From contig NZ_JAUEQY010000030.1 of assembly GCF_030406325.1 (NCBI RefSeq), positions 84,124 to 148,123 on the forward strand: a stretch of DNA of 64,000 nt. Reading direction: 5' to 3'. Below, one piece after another: positions 43,306 to 51,825 of the stretch. The stretch's first letter is position 1; every line of letters starts with the position of its first letter. The stretch is from Actinomadura sp. DC4 (GTDB lineage Bacteria > Actinomycetota > Actinomycetes > Streptosporangiales > Streptosporangiaceae). The position numbers and the translations under genes were made by a program. A model generated the notes under the pieces. The model ran no database searches and was not told where the DNA came from. It saw nothing but the letters and a program-made list of their open reading frames with translations.

Positions 43306-43770
43306 TCGTCGACCATCACTGTCGAAGACAGGCGAAACATTCCCGTTACCTTGGCACTAAGCGTGCCCTTATGCACAGTCATTCCACGAGCACGTACCGC
43401 GACCAGCGACGATGGCGACGCACTCGCCCGCACCGCCGGAGACCGGGCCGACGCGCCGGGGGAGGCGGGTGCGTCTCACGGCCGGTTGGTGTCGTTGCTC
43501 CCTCTGACCTGTGGGTTTCGCTGTGCCGGACCGCCCTCCCGGCCGCGCTGGCGCTCGTGCTCCGCCGGGCACCTTCCCCCATGACGGCGGACTTCGCCGC
43601 CGGCGGCCATCTGGTCCGGCGGTCCACGCCCGCGCCGCCGGCTCCTTCTGCCGACGATGGTCACCCGTGTCGGGGCGGAGCTGGGGCGCGGGCCGGGAGC
43701 TCCGGGCCGTTGTCCACAGATCCGCCGGCGGGGGTGTCGGCCGGAGACCCGGCACGTCACGCTCAGTCAC
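43306..43770. other. 465-bp intergenic region between fadD and the DUF4192 gene
   Basis: Divergent promoter region. The first ~90 bp next to fadD are less GC-rich and probably hold its promoter (TTGGCA near 43353). The rest has high GC and frame-less coding bias; I see no convincing gene, RNA or repeat in it. Confidence 0.5.
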
Positions 43771-44757
43771 ATGAGCCCGAACATACTGCGACTCCAGTCG
43801 CCCGCCGACGTCGTCTGCGCGATCCCCTATCTCATCGGCTTCCACCCGACCGACAGCGTGGTCGTACTGGCGTGCGACGAGGCACGCCGCGCGTGCGCGG
43901 TGCGGCTGGACCTGACGGCGCAAGACCCGTTGATCGAACACATCGCGTTACTCGTGGCCGGTCGCCGGCCGGCGGACGTGATCGTCGCCGGTTACGGCAC
44001 CGACGAGCGGGTCACGCCTGCGGTGGGCCGAGTCCGCGACCGGCTCTCGGCCCATGGCGTGGGACTTCGCGAGGCCCTGCGCGTGGACAAGGACCGCTAC
44101 TGGTCCTATCTGTGCACGGACACGACCTGCTGCCCTCCAGAGGGCACCTACGTCGACGTGAGCACGAGCCCGGTCACCGCGGCGGCGACCGCCGGCGGCC
44201 TCGTCGCCCTGCCGGACCGCTACGAACTGGAACGCATGCTCGCCCCGATCGGCGGCGACACGACCGAACGAGCCGTCCAGCAGGCGGAGCGACGCCTGGC
44301 CGCCTGGATCGGAGAAGACGCCGACATGGTGCCGACCCGCATGGTCGCCGAGGGAGTGCCCTTGGTCCGTACGGTGATCGCCCAGGCCTGCACCGCCTCC
44401 CTCATGCCGGGAGAGGAAGAGTCCGCCTGGCTGGCCCTGCTGATGAGCAGCCTGCGCGTACGCGACGAAGCCTGGGTCCGCATGAACGAACCTGACCTCC
44501 AGTCCCACATCCGGCTGTGGCGACGTGTCCTGACCCGGGTGACCGAGCCCTACGCGGCCGCCCCGGCCTGCCTGCTGTCCTACGCCGCGTGGCGTGCGGG
44601 CGAGGGCGCCCTGGCCAACATCGCCCTGGACCGAGCCCTCGCCGCCGACCCGCACTACTCGATGGCCCGCCTCCTGCAGGAGCTCTTCATCAGCGGCCTC
44701 CCACCCTGGTCCGTCCCGATGAACATCACCCCAGACCAACTGGACGACCCCGCCTGA
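43771..44757 (+). CDS. DUF4192-family protein
   Basis: 328 aa, no membrane segments. The start, LQSPADVVCAIPYLIGFHPTDSVVVLACD, is the hallmark of DUF4192, a family widespread in actinobacteria. Toward the C-terminus a helical, TPR-like stretch reads AACLLSYAAWRAGEGALANIALDRALAADPHYSMARLL. The function is unknown. I chose the ATG at 43771, where the family normally starts, although the open frame extends upstream. Confidence 0.85.
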   Translation: MSPNILRLQSPADVVCAIPYLIGFHPTDSVVVLACDEARRACAVRLDLTAQDPLIEHIALLVAGRRPADVIVAGYGTDERVTPAVGRVRDRLSAHGVGLREALRVDKDRYWSYLCTDTTCCPPEGTYVDVSTSPVTAAATAGGLVALPDRYELERMLAPIGGDTTERAVQQAERRLAAWIGEDADMVPTRMVAEGVPLVRTVIAQACTASLMPGEEESAWLALLMSSLRVRDEAWVRMNEPDLQSHIRLWRRVLTRVTEPYAAAPACLLSYAAWRAGEGALANIALDRALAADPHYSMARLLQELFISGLPPWSVPMNITPDQLDDPA

Positions 44758-45228
44758 GCCGCCGGAGAGGACACGCCGCCCAAACATCCGACCGCCGCCG
44801 GCCCATGAGCCGACCACACCACTCTGAGAACCACCCGGAGGACTCAGGACTAGTCCCATGGGAGATCCCTCACAGGCATTCGACCGCCGAGAACGCCCGG
44901 CTCACTCCGAGACCGCCGCACGTGAAACCCGCCCGTCCACCGCACCGCTGACCGAAGAGACCGGGATGCCGACCACGCCGGCGCACCCGTCGCACGCGCG
45001 GAGCCTGGATCGGCGGCAGGTCGGGAGCAGGCCGCGGTCTCACGACCGCGGCCGGCGTCGGCGAGCGGTCGACCCCCACCCCACCAGCGCGGCCACCGCA
45101 CGCGTGGGGCCGGACGGCGCAGCCGTTTCTCGGCGCGGTGGGTTCATGCGGTTCGCGGTGACAAGGGGCGCGGTCGTCAGGGCGCGGTGCCAAAAGTCCT
45201 GGTCAGAGGGCTTTCCGGTCAGAGGAAG
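44758..45228. other. 471-bp convergent intergenic region
   Basis: Between two convergent genes. It contains the hairpin at 45030. Open frames exist but have poor amino-acid composition and no ribosome sites, so I call no gene here. Confidence 0.5.
45030..45053. terminator. bidirectional hairpin in the convergent gap
   Basis: GGCCGCGGTC and its perfect complement, 10 bp, around a TCAC loop. Position between convergent genes supports a terminator function. No T-tract. Confidence 0.45.
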
Positions 45229-45585
45229 TCAGAGGAAGGAGGTGTTCGAGCCGCCCTGCTTACGGCGGCGTTCGTTGAAGTCGCGCATCCGCTGGGGGTA
45301 GCCGGTGATCTGTACGTCATAGACCGGGAGGCGCAGGTCGCGGGCCACTTTCTGGATGACCTGCGGGGAGCCGACCCGGCGGCGGGTCCATTCGCCGTCG
45401 GAGGCGATGGCGACCGCGGTCGTGTCGGTGGCGAAGGTCTCGGGTTCGACGTAGAACTCCACGCCCGGACGGCTGCGGGCGAAGGTCACCAGGGACTCGA
45501 TGTCGGCGTTGGTCGCCTCGCGGTCCATGGTCGTCACCTTGTGCCCGCGCCGGCGGCGGATCCCGAAGCGATCGCCCCACTTCAT
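45229..45585 (-). CDS. conserved-type small protein, unknown function
   Basis: 118 aa, basic. It reads EFYVEPETFATDTTAVAIASDGEWTRRRVGSPQVIQKVARDLRLPVYDVQITGYPQRMRDFNERRRKQGG, a pattern I associate with a small family of hypothetical proteins common in high-GC actinobacteria; its function is not known to me. GGAGG lies upstream of the ATG, and the order of hydrophobic strands and helices suggests a compact alpha/beta fold. No signal peptide. Confidence 0.7.
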   Translation of the reverse strand: MKWGDRFGIRRRRGHKVTTMDREATNADIESLVTFARSRPGVEFYVEPETFATDTTAVAIASDGEWTRRRVGSPQVIQKVARDLRLPVYDVQITGYPQRMRDFNERRRKQGGSNTSFL

Positions 45586-45812
45586 CGGAGGTCCTCCCTC
45601 ACCAGCTCGCGGCGGCTCCGTCCCGTCATTTCCAGAGCCCGCGGCAGACTTCGCGAATTACGTCTTTAACGTCGGCGCCGTCGCCCCGGTTCCAGCGCCG
45701 CCCGAGGAGCCCAATTGAACACCATCGACCAACGCGCGTCGTTGGCCTGCATTGCTACATACCTCGCACTAATGTGGCCTCTGTACTGGCGCAAGTAGTT
45801 ACAGGGGTCCTG

Positions 45813-46832
45813 ATGCGGTTTGCCATTCCTGCAGGCCGGGCGCGGCTGTGGGCCGCGGCGGTCGCCGGGGTGTTGGTCCTCGGCTGGCTGAGCGGCGTCG
45901 GACCCGTCGGCGCGAACGGCGGACAGGCTTCCACGCTGGCGAGCGGCCGGTCGGCGATCCCGGCCTCCGGGCACGGACGCGGGCACACCGCACGCCGGAA
46001 ACCGGTCGCGAAACACCCCGAGCCGGTCGACTGCCGCGCAGTGAAGTGCGTCGCGCTCACCTTCGACGACGGCCCCGGCCCGTACACGACCAAACTGCTC
46101 GGCATGCTCGCCGCCCGCCACGCGCGGGTCACGTTCTTCCTGATCGGCGGCAACATCCAGGGCAGGGAGGCCATCGTCCGGAAGGAGCTCGCCGAAGGCC
46201 ACGCCATCGGCGACCACACCTGGAGCCACCCCGACCTCAGCACCCTCCCCAAGCAGGCCGTACGGGCCCAGCTCACCCGTACGCTCACGGAGATCGCCAA
46301 GGTGACCGGCGGCCCGACCCGCCTCATGCGGCCCCCGTACGGTGCCACCGACCGGAGCGTGGGTACGGTCGCGCGCACGCTGGGGCTGTCCCAGATCACC
46401 TGGAGCGTCGACACCGACGACTGGCGCGACCGGAACTCGGCGATCGTCGCCCAGCGCGCCATCACCCGGGCCCGCCGCGGCGACATCATCCTCATGCACG
46501 ACATCCACCCGACCACGGTCAACGCCGTGCCGAGGATCCTGCGCGGCCTCGCCAAACGCGGCTTCACCTTCGCGACCGTGCCCGAACTGCTCGCCGCACG
46601 CCCCCTCCGCCCCGGCACGCTGTACTTCCACGAAGGCCCGATCAAGACACCGCGCACCGCACGATCCCCCAAGCGCACGACCGCGACCTCCCGCTCGTGC
46701 ACGAGGGCCGCCCACAGCCTGCGGTGCGCCCTCGCCAAGCGTGGCTTCGCCCCGGTGAGAGTCCCGGAACAGTTCGCCCCACAGCCGCTCAAGCCCGGCA
46801 ACGACCAAACCGCCCAGCCCGCGCAGCCGTAG
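45813..46832 (+). CDS. exported polysaccharide deacetylase (NodB domain) with a repeated tail
   Basis: 339 aa. Signal or anchor segment ~8-28 (WAAAVAGVLVLGWLSGVG). NodB domain ~72-260 with metal motifs TFDDGPG, HTWSHPDL (HxxxH), the RPPYGATD motif and DIILMHDIHPTT, all intact. It deacetylates cell-wall glycans or a secreted polysaccharide outside the membrane. After the domain, a stretch of the end is repeated: LAKRGFTFATVPELLAARPLRPG recurs as LAKRGFAPVRVPEQFAPQPLKPG about 65 residues later. The GTG at 45774 is an alternative start; I prefer the ATG with GGGG upstream. Confidence 0.87.
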   Translation: MRFAIPAGRARLWAAAVAGVLVLGWLSGVGPVGANGGQASTLASGRSAIPASGHGRGHTARRKPVAKHPEPVDCRAVKCVALTFDDGPGPYTTKLLGMLAARHARVTFFLIGGNIQGREAIVRKELAEGHAIGDHTWSHPDLSTLPKQAVRAQLTRTLTEIAKVTGGPTRLMRPPYGATDRSVGTVARTLGLSQITWSVDTDDWRDRNSAIVAQRAITRARRGDIILMHDIHPTTVNAVPRILRGLAKRGFTFATVPELLAARPLRPGTLYFHEGPIKTPRTARSPKRTTATSRSCTRAAHSLRCALAKRGFAPVRVPEQFAPQPLKPGNDQTAQPAQP

Positions 46833-46984
46833 CGAGACCGCGGCCGGAATCCCGCCGCCGACCAGAACACGCGCAGCACCGGCGTAGGCGGCAGTCGGCC
46901 GGGTGTGGCGAGGGTCCGACACCAGGGGCGCCTCAGGGATTTCCCCGATGGCCCCGGACACGTCCCCGGGCGCACGATCAGAGC

Positions 46985-47515
46985 ATGACCATTCCCACCG
47001 CCGGCATGGCACCCCTGAGCGTGCTTCGTGTCTCGCACGCCGAGCGTGAACCGGTCGTCGAACGGCTCCAGCAGGCGTACGCCGAAGGGCGGCTCGACAA
47101 GGCCGAGCTCGACCTGCGACTGCATCTGGCCATCACGGCCAAGACGAGGGCCGACCTCGACGCCGTCCTCTACGACCTCATCCCCCCACCAACGCAGACC
47201 ACCGAGAAGCCAGAGACCGACCCCACCGCCGAACAGCGGCTCCTCGCCGCCCTCGCGCACGTCGTCGGCATCTTCACCCTGGCGGTAGGCCCCCTGGTGA
47301 TGATGTGCACGAGGGCACGGCGCACCCCGTACGTCCGGCGGCACATCACCGCCGCGCTCAACTTCCAGCTCACTCTGCTGCTCGTCACCATCGTGACGTT
47401 CGGGGTCGGCGGGATCGTCTACACCGTCGCCTGGATCGTCGCCGGGGTCGCCGCGCTCCTCGCGCTGGCCGGCCGCCCGTTCCGCTACCCGTTCACGCTC
47501 CGGATCACGCGCTGA
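46985..47515 (+). CDS. DUF1707 plus DUF4870-like membrane protein
   Basis: 176 aa. The N-terminal ~60 residues follow DUF1707 (SHAEREPVVERLQQAYAEGRLDKAELDLRLHLAITAKTRADLDAVLYDL). After a linker, two or three hydrophobic segments form a DUF4870-like module (LLAALAHVVGIFTLAVGPLVMM, TPYVRRHITAALNFQLTLLLVTIVTFGVGGIVYTVAWIVAGV). Both are of unknown function and common in actinobacterial membranes. The 3' end overlaps the convergent flavoprotein gene by 31 bp. Confidence 0.78.
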   Translation: MTIPTAGMAPLSVLRVSHAEREPVVERLQQAYAEGRLDKAELDLRLHLAITAKTRADLDAVLYDLIPPPTQTTEKPETDPTAEQRLLAALAHVVGIFTLAVGPLVMMCTRARRTPYVRRHITAALNFQLTLLLVTIVTFGVGGIVYTVAWIVAGVAALLALAGRPFRYPFTLRITR

Positions 47516-48075
47516 CCCGGAGCCGGGTGGTCCGGCTCCAGCGCGGGCAGGCCGTCGATGCTGGCGGCGTTGCGCTGTACGCGCGGGACCCAGTCGGCCG
47601 GTGCGCGGCGTCCGTGCTGTTCGTCGAGCATGCCGCGTTCGCCGACGACCTCCATGTACGGCACGGAGTAGCCGCAGGAGTCCGACACGCGTGACACGTC
47701 GACGGTCACGATCGCCCGGGTGCCCGCATGGCCGTCGCCGAAGTGACCGATCAGGGCGGCCCACGAGGCCGAGTCCGGCCGCACCACCCGGCCCGTGCCG
47801 TGCAGCCGTACGATCTTCGGCTGCCGGGCGAACGAGCAGAACATGATGGTGATCCGCCCGTTGTCCCGCAGGTGCGCGATCGTCTCCGAACCGCTGCCGT
47901 ACAGGTCGAGGTAGGCCACCGTCTTAGGGCCGGTGACCGCGAAGGTGTCCTGGTAGCCCTTCGGTGAGACGTTCACGTGGCCGCCCGCCGAAGGCGCGGT
48001 CGCCACGAAGAACATCGGCTGCGAGGTGATGAAGGCGCGGAGTCGTTCGTCGATGGTCTCGTACAGCTTCCCCAC
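47485..48075 (-). CDS. pyridoxamine 5'-phosphate oxidase-like flavoprotein
   Basis: 196 aa split-barrel protein. It has MFFVATAPSAGGHVNVSPKGYQDTFAV and YGSGSETIAHLRDNGRITIMFCSF, which are the core of FMN or F420-binding PNPOx-like proteins. The product is probably a small flavin reductase or binding protein rather than a vitamin B6 enzyme. The start is a GTG at 48075. It converges with and overlaps the DUF1707 gene, and is divergent from tmsA across 84 bp. Confidence 0.82.
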   Translation of the reverse strand: MGKLYETIDERLRAFITSQPMFFVATAPSAGGHVNVSPKGYQDTFAVTGPKTVAYLDLYGSGSETIAHLRDNGRITIMFCSFARQPKIVRLHGTGRVVRPDSASWAALIGHFGDGHAGTRAIVTVDVSRVSDSCGYSVPYMEVVGERGMLDEQHGRRAPADWVPRVQRNAASIDGLPALEPDHPAPGQRVIRSVNG

Positions 48076-48159
48076 AAGACACCCCCAAGAGTGGCATTAC
48101 CCCCGACCCTACGTGTGGCCGGGCGCAGACTCCCGGACGCGGGATGAGACGATCGTCCG

Positions 48160-49524
48160 GTGACTGGTCACCGCGCGGCAACGAAAAAACTGCTGGAGTC
48201 GTACCGATCGATTCCCGAGGGGGCGCCCGTACGCTTGGCGAAGCGGACCTCCAACCTCTTCCGCTTCCGTGACGACGCCGGCGCGCCCGGCCTGGACGTC
48301 AGCGGATTCGACCAGGTTCTGAGCGTCGACCCGAAGAAACGCACCGCCGACGTGCAGGGCATGACGACGTACGAGGACCTCGTCGACGCCACCCTGCCGT
48401 ACGGGCTGATGCCCCTCGTCGTCCCGCAGCTCAAGACGATCACTTTGGGCGGCGCCGTCACCGGGCTCGGCATCGAGTCCTCGAGTTTCCACCACGGCCT
48501 GCCGCACGAGTCCGTCATCGAGATGGAGATCGTGACCGGCGCCGGGGAAATCGTCACGGCGACGCGGGACAACGAGCACCGAGGCCTGTTCTACGGCTTC
48601 CCCAACTCGTACGGCACGCTCGGCTACGCGCTCCGGCTCAAGATCGAGCTGCAGCCGGTGAAGCCCTTCGTCGAGTTGCGCCACGTACGCTTCGGGTCCG
48701 CCCAGGAGTGCGCGGAGGCGATCGACAAGCTCGCGCCCGACGTCGACTTCATCGACGGCACGGTGTTCAGCGGCGACGAGCTCTACCTCACGCTCGGCAC
48801 CTTCGCCGACACGGCCGACCACGTCTCCGACTACACCGGCCAGCGGATCTACTACCGCTCGATCCAGGAGCGGAACGTGACACCGCGCTGGCTCGACGCG
48901 GGCACCGCGCCGACCGACGTCCTGACCACCCACTCCTACCTGTGGCGCTGGGACACCGACTGGTTCTGGTGCTCGCGCGCGTTCGGCGTGCAGAACCCTC
49001 TCGTGCGCCGCGCGTGGCCCGCGGCCAAGAAGCGCTCGGACGTCTACCGCCGCCTGGTCGCCCTCGACAAGCGCGCGCAGTTCTCCTCCCGCATCGACCG
49101 CTGGCGCGGAAAGCCGCCGCGCGAGGACGTGATCCAGGACGTCGAGGTGCCGGTGGAGCGGCTGCCGGACTTCCTCGACTTCTTCCGGCGAGAGATCGGC
49201 ATGAGCCCGGTGTGGTTGTGTCCGTTGCGGGCACAGGACAAGTGGCCGCTGTACCCCCTGGAGCCGGGACGAACGTACGTCAACGTGGGTTTCTGGGGAA
49301 CGGTGCCCATTCCGCCCGGCCGTCTGCCCGAACACCACAACCGCCTGATCGAGCGCGAGGTCGCCCGCCTCGACGGGCACAAGTCCCTATATTCCACCGC
49401 GTTCTACACACGCGATGATTTCTGGCGCCACTACGACGGAGTCACCTATCGACAGCTGAAGGAGGAGTACGACCCCGGCGGGCGGCTGCTCGATCTTTAC
49501 GACAAAACGGTACGAGGCAGGTGA
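48160..49524 (+). CDS. tmsA: FAD-binding oxidoreductase of 10-methyl fatty acid synthesis
   Basis: 454 aa. FAD_binding_4 domain with QGMTTYEDLVDATLPYGLMPLVVPQLKTITLGGAVTGLGIESSSFHHGLPHESVIEMEIVTG, the DHCR24-like pattern. In mycobacteria and related actinobacteria this oxidoreductase (TmsA/BfaA) reduces the 10-methylene acyl chain made by the partner methyltransferase, giving 10-methylstearic (tuberculostearic) acid in membrane phospholipids. The start is a GTG. It overlaps tmsB by GTGA, so the two are coupled. Assignment rests on this gene pair rather than on specific residues. Confidence 0.82.
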   Translation: MTGHRAATKKLLESYRSIPEGAPVRLAKRTSNLFRFRDDAGAPGLDVSGFDQVLSVDPKKRTADVQGMTTYEDLVDATLPYGLMPLVVPQLKTITLGGAVTGLGIESSSFHHGLPHESVIEMEIVTGAGEIVTATRDNEHRGLFYGFPNSYGTLGYALRLKIELQPVKPFVELRHVRFGSAQECAEAIDKLAPDVDFIDGTVFSGDELYLTLGTFADTADHVSDYTGQRIYYRSIQERNVTPRWLDAGTAPTDVLTTHSYLWRWDTDWFWCSRAFGVQNPLVRRAWPAAKKRSDVYRRLVALDKRAQFSSRIDRWRGKPPREDVIQDVEVPVERLPDFLDFFRREIGMSPVWLCPLRAQDKWPLYPLEPGRTYVNVGFWGTVPIPPGRLPEHHNRLIEREVARLDGHKSLYSTAFYTRDDFWRHYDGVTYRQLKEEYDPGGRLLDLYDKTVRGR

Positions 49525-50813
49525 ACATGAAGCTCGCGCAGGTATTCGAGCGCGTCGTGGGCCGCGACGCGCAGGTGGAGTTTCTGGCCTATGACGACAG
49601 CAGGGCCGGGCCGGCGGGCGCCGACATCTCGGTGAACGTACGGTCCCCGTACGCGATCTCGTATCTCGCCCACGCACCCGGCGCGATCGGGCTCGCCCGC
49701 GCGTACGTCGCGGGCTATCTGGACATCGACGGTGACATGTACACCGCGCTGTCCCGGATGCAGTCGGCGATGGGTGACCTGAGCTGGGGCGGCAAGCGCA
49801 CACTGCTGCGCGGGATCGTGCGCGACCCGCTGCTGCGCGCGGCCGCGCTCACCCGGCTGGAGCCGCCGCCCCAGGAGGTCAGGACCGAGCGGTTGCCGGT
49901 GCTGTCCAGCCTGCTGCGCCACTCCAAGGGGCGGGACGCCAAAGCGATCTCCCACCACTACGACGTGTCGAACACCTTCTACGAGTGGGTGCTCGGGCCG
50001 TCGATGGCCTACACGTGCGCGTGTTATCCGACCGAGGACGCGACGCTCGAGCAGGCACAGTTCCACAAGTTCGACCTCGTCTCGCGCAAGATCGGGCTCA
50101 AGCCGGGCATGCGCCTGCTCGACGTCGGCTGCGGCTGGGGCGGCATGGTCATGCACGCCGCGCGGGAGTACGGCGTCAAGGCGCTCGGCGTCACGCTGTC
50201 CAAGCAGCAGGCCGAGTGGGCGCAGAAGGCCATCGCCGAGGCGGGGCTGTCGGAGCTGGCCGAGGTGCGCCACCTGGACTACCGGGACGTCACCGAGACC
50301 GACTTCGACGCGGTCAGCTCGATCGGGCTCACCGAGCACATCGGCAAGGGCAACCTGGCGGCGTACTTCTCCTTCCTGTACGGCAAGCTCAAGCCGGGCG
50401 GGCGGCTGCTCAACCACTGCATCACCCGTCCCGACGACACGCAGCCGGCGATCCGCAAGGACGGATTCATCAACCGCTACGTCTTCCCCGACGGCGAGTT
50501 GGAGGGGCCGGGCCACCTGATCTCCAGGATGCACGACGCCGGGTTCGAGGTACGGCACGAGGAGAATCTCCGCGAGCACTACGCCAAGACCCTCACCGGC
50601 TGGTGCCGCAACCTCGACGACCATTGGGACGAGGCGGTCGCCGAGGTCGGCGAGGGCACGGCACGCGTCTGGCGGCTCTACATGGCCGGCTCGCGGCTGG
50701 GCTTCGATCTGAACTGGATCCAGCTCCACCAGGTGCTCGGAGTGAAGGTCCACGAAGGCGGGCGCTCGGACATGCCGCTGCGTCTCTCCTTCGAACCGCC
50801 GTTCCACGGTTAA
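49521..50813 (+). CDS. tmsB: cyclopropane-type fatty acyl methyltransferase of 10-methyl fatty acid synthesis
   Basis: About 430 aa CFA synthase-family protein. AISHHYDVSNTFYEWVLGPSMAYTCACYP and the SAM motif LLDVGCGWGGMVMHAA are clear, with SIGLTEHIGKGNLAAYFSFLYGKLKPGG following. It adds a methylene group from S-adenosylmethionine to the oleoyl double bond of a phospholipid. Two starts are possible: GTG 49521 (overlapping tmsA) or ATG 49527. A strong hairpin ends the operon. Confidence 0.85.
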   Translation: MNMKLAQVFERVVGRDAQVEFLAYDDSRAGPAGADISVNVRSPYAISYLAHAPGAIGLARAYVAGYLDIDGDMYTALSRMQSAMGDLSWGGKRTLLRGIVRDPLLRAAALTRLEPPPQEVRTERLPVLSSLLRHSKGRDAKAISHHYDVSNTFYEWVLGPSMAYTCACYPTEDATLEQAQFHKFDLVSRKIGLKPGMRLLDVGCGWGGMVMHAAREYGVKALGVTLSKQQAEWAQKAIAEAGLSELAEVRHLDYRDVTETDFDAVSSIGLTEHIGKGNLAAYFSFLYGKLKPGGRLLNHCITRPDDTQPAIRKDGFINRYVFPDGELEGPGHLISRMHDAGFEVRHEENLREHYAKTLTGWCRNLDDHWDEAVAEVGEGTARVWRLYMAGSRLGFDLNWIQLHQVLGVKVHEGGRSDMPLRLSFEPPFHG

Positions 50814-50821
50814 GTACCGAG

Positions 50822-50856
50822 GGGCCGTACGCCGTGGACAGCACGGCGTACGGCCC
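50822..50856 (+). terminator. tmsB terminator
   Basis: 15-base perfectly complementary arms (GGGCCGTACGCCGTG and complement) around GACAG, followed by TTAA. 8 nt after the tmsB stop. Confidence 0.75.
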
Positions 50857-50870
50857 TTAACGTCGCCGCC

Positions 50871-51737
50871 ATGACGGTGATCGAGACGGTTGACGCGAAC
50901 GGCCTGACATTCGGCTACCTCGAGGCGGGCAGCGGCCCGCTCGCGCTCTGCCTGCACGGCTTCCCCGACTCCGCCCACACCTGGCGCCACCTCCTGCCCG
51001 CGCTGGCCGAGGCCGGCTACCACGCGGTCGCGCCGTTCCAGCGGGGCTACGCCCCGACCGGCGTGCCCGAGGACGGCGCCTACCAGACCGGCGCTCTCGC
51101 CGCCGACGCCAACGCCCTGCACGAGGCCCTCGGCGGCTCCGACGACGCGGTGCTCATCGGGCACGACTGGGGCGCCACCGCCACCTACGCGGCGGCGGCC
51201 CACGAGCCGTCCCGCTGGCGCCGGGCCGTCGCGATGTCCGTGCCGCCGCTCGCCGCGCTGGCGACCTCGTTCCTCGACTACGCCCAGCTCAAGCGGTCCT
51301 TCTACATCTTCGTGTTCCAGACGCCGCTGGGGGAGGCCGCGGCCGGCGCCGACGGCATGGGCTTCCTGGACGGGTTGTGGGCGGACTGGTCGCCCGGGTA
51401 CGACGCCGCCGCCGACCTGGAGGAGGTCAAGGCGTGCCTGCGCGAGCCGGCGAACCTCACCGCGGCGCTGGGCTACTACCGTGCGATGTTCGACCCCTCC
51501 AAGCACGTCGCCGCCTACGCCGCCGAGCAGGAGTCCGCGGCCACCACCGGGGAGCGGCCCGTCCTGTACCTGCACGGAAGCGCCGACGGCTGTCTCGGCG
51601 TGGACCAGGCCCAGCGTGTCGAAGACCACCTTCCGCCGGGCTCCCGCGCCGAGATCGTGCCCGGAGCAGGGCACTTCCTGCACCTTGAGCGACCGGACGT
51701 GGTCAACCGCCTGATCGTCGGCTGGCTCACTGAGTAG
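50871..51737 (+). CDS. alpha/beta-hydrolase, epoxide hydrolase-like
   Basis: 288 aa. The HGFPDSAHTWRHLLPALA oxyanion region is near the N-terminus, and the nucleophile elbow is LIGHDWGATATYAAA, with Asp as nucleophile as in epoxide hydrolases. The catalytic His is in GAGHFLHLERPDVV, and the acid lies in the SADGCLGVDQ region. It probably opens epoxides or cleaves related electrophiles. It stands just after the tmsB terminator and 88 bp before the P450 gene; the two could act in one oxidative pathway, but that is speculation. Confidence 0.85.
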   Translation: MTVIETVDANGLTFGYLEAGSGPLALCLHGFPDSAHTWRHLLPALAEAGYHAVAPFQRGYAPTGVPEDGAYQTGALAADANALHEALGGSDDAVLIGHDWGATATYAAAAHEPSRWRRAVAMSVPPLAALATSFLDYAQLKRSFYIFVFQTPLGEAAAGADGMGFLDGLWADWSPGYDAAADLEEVKACLREPANLTAALGYYRAMFDPSKHVAAYAAEQESAATTGERPVLYLHGSADGCLGVDQAQRVEDHLPPGSRAEIVPGAGHFLHLERPDVVNRLIVGWLTE

Positions 51738-51825
51738 ACGATTGCCCGGTTCGCTTGTTGTCGCCTGCGCTTACTTGGCAGGATGGACCCCGAACGGGAT
51801 TCTAGTTCAGGAGAGTGAGCGGGCA

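Noticed and set aside
44858..45301. 147-codon plus-strand frame in the convergent gap
   Set aside because: Arg/Pro/Ser-rich without ribosome site, overlapping the end of the minus-strand gene at 45229; no sign of coding beyond GC bias.
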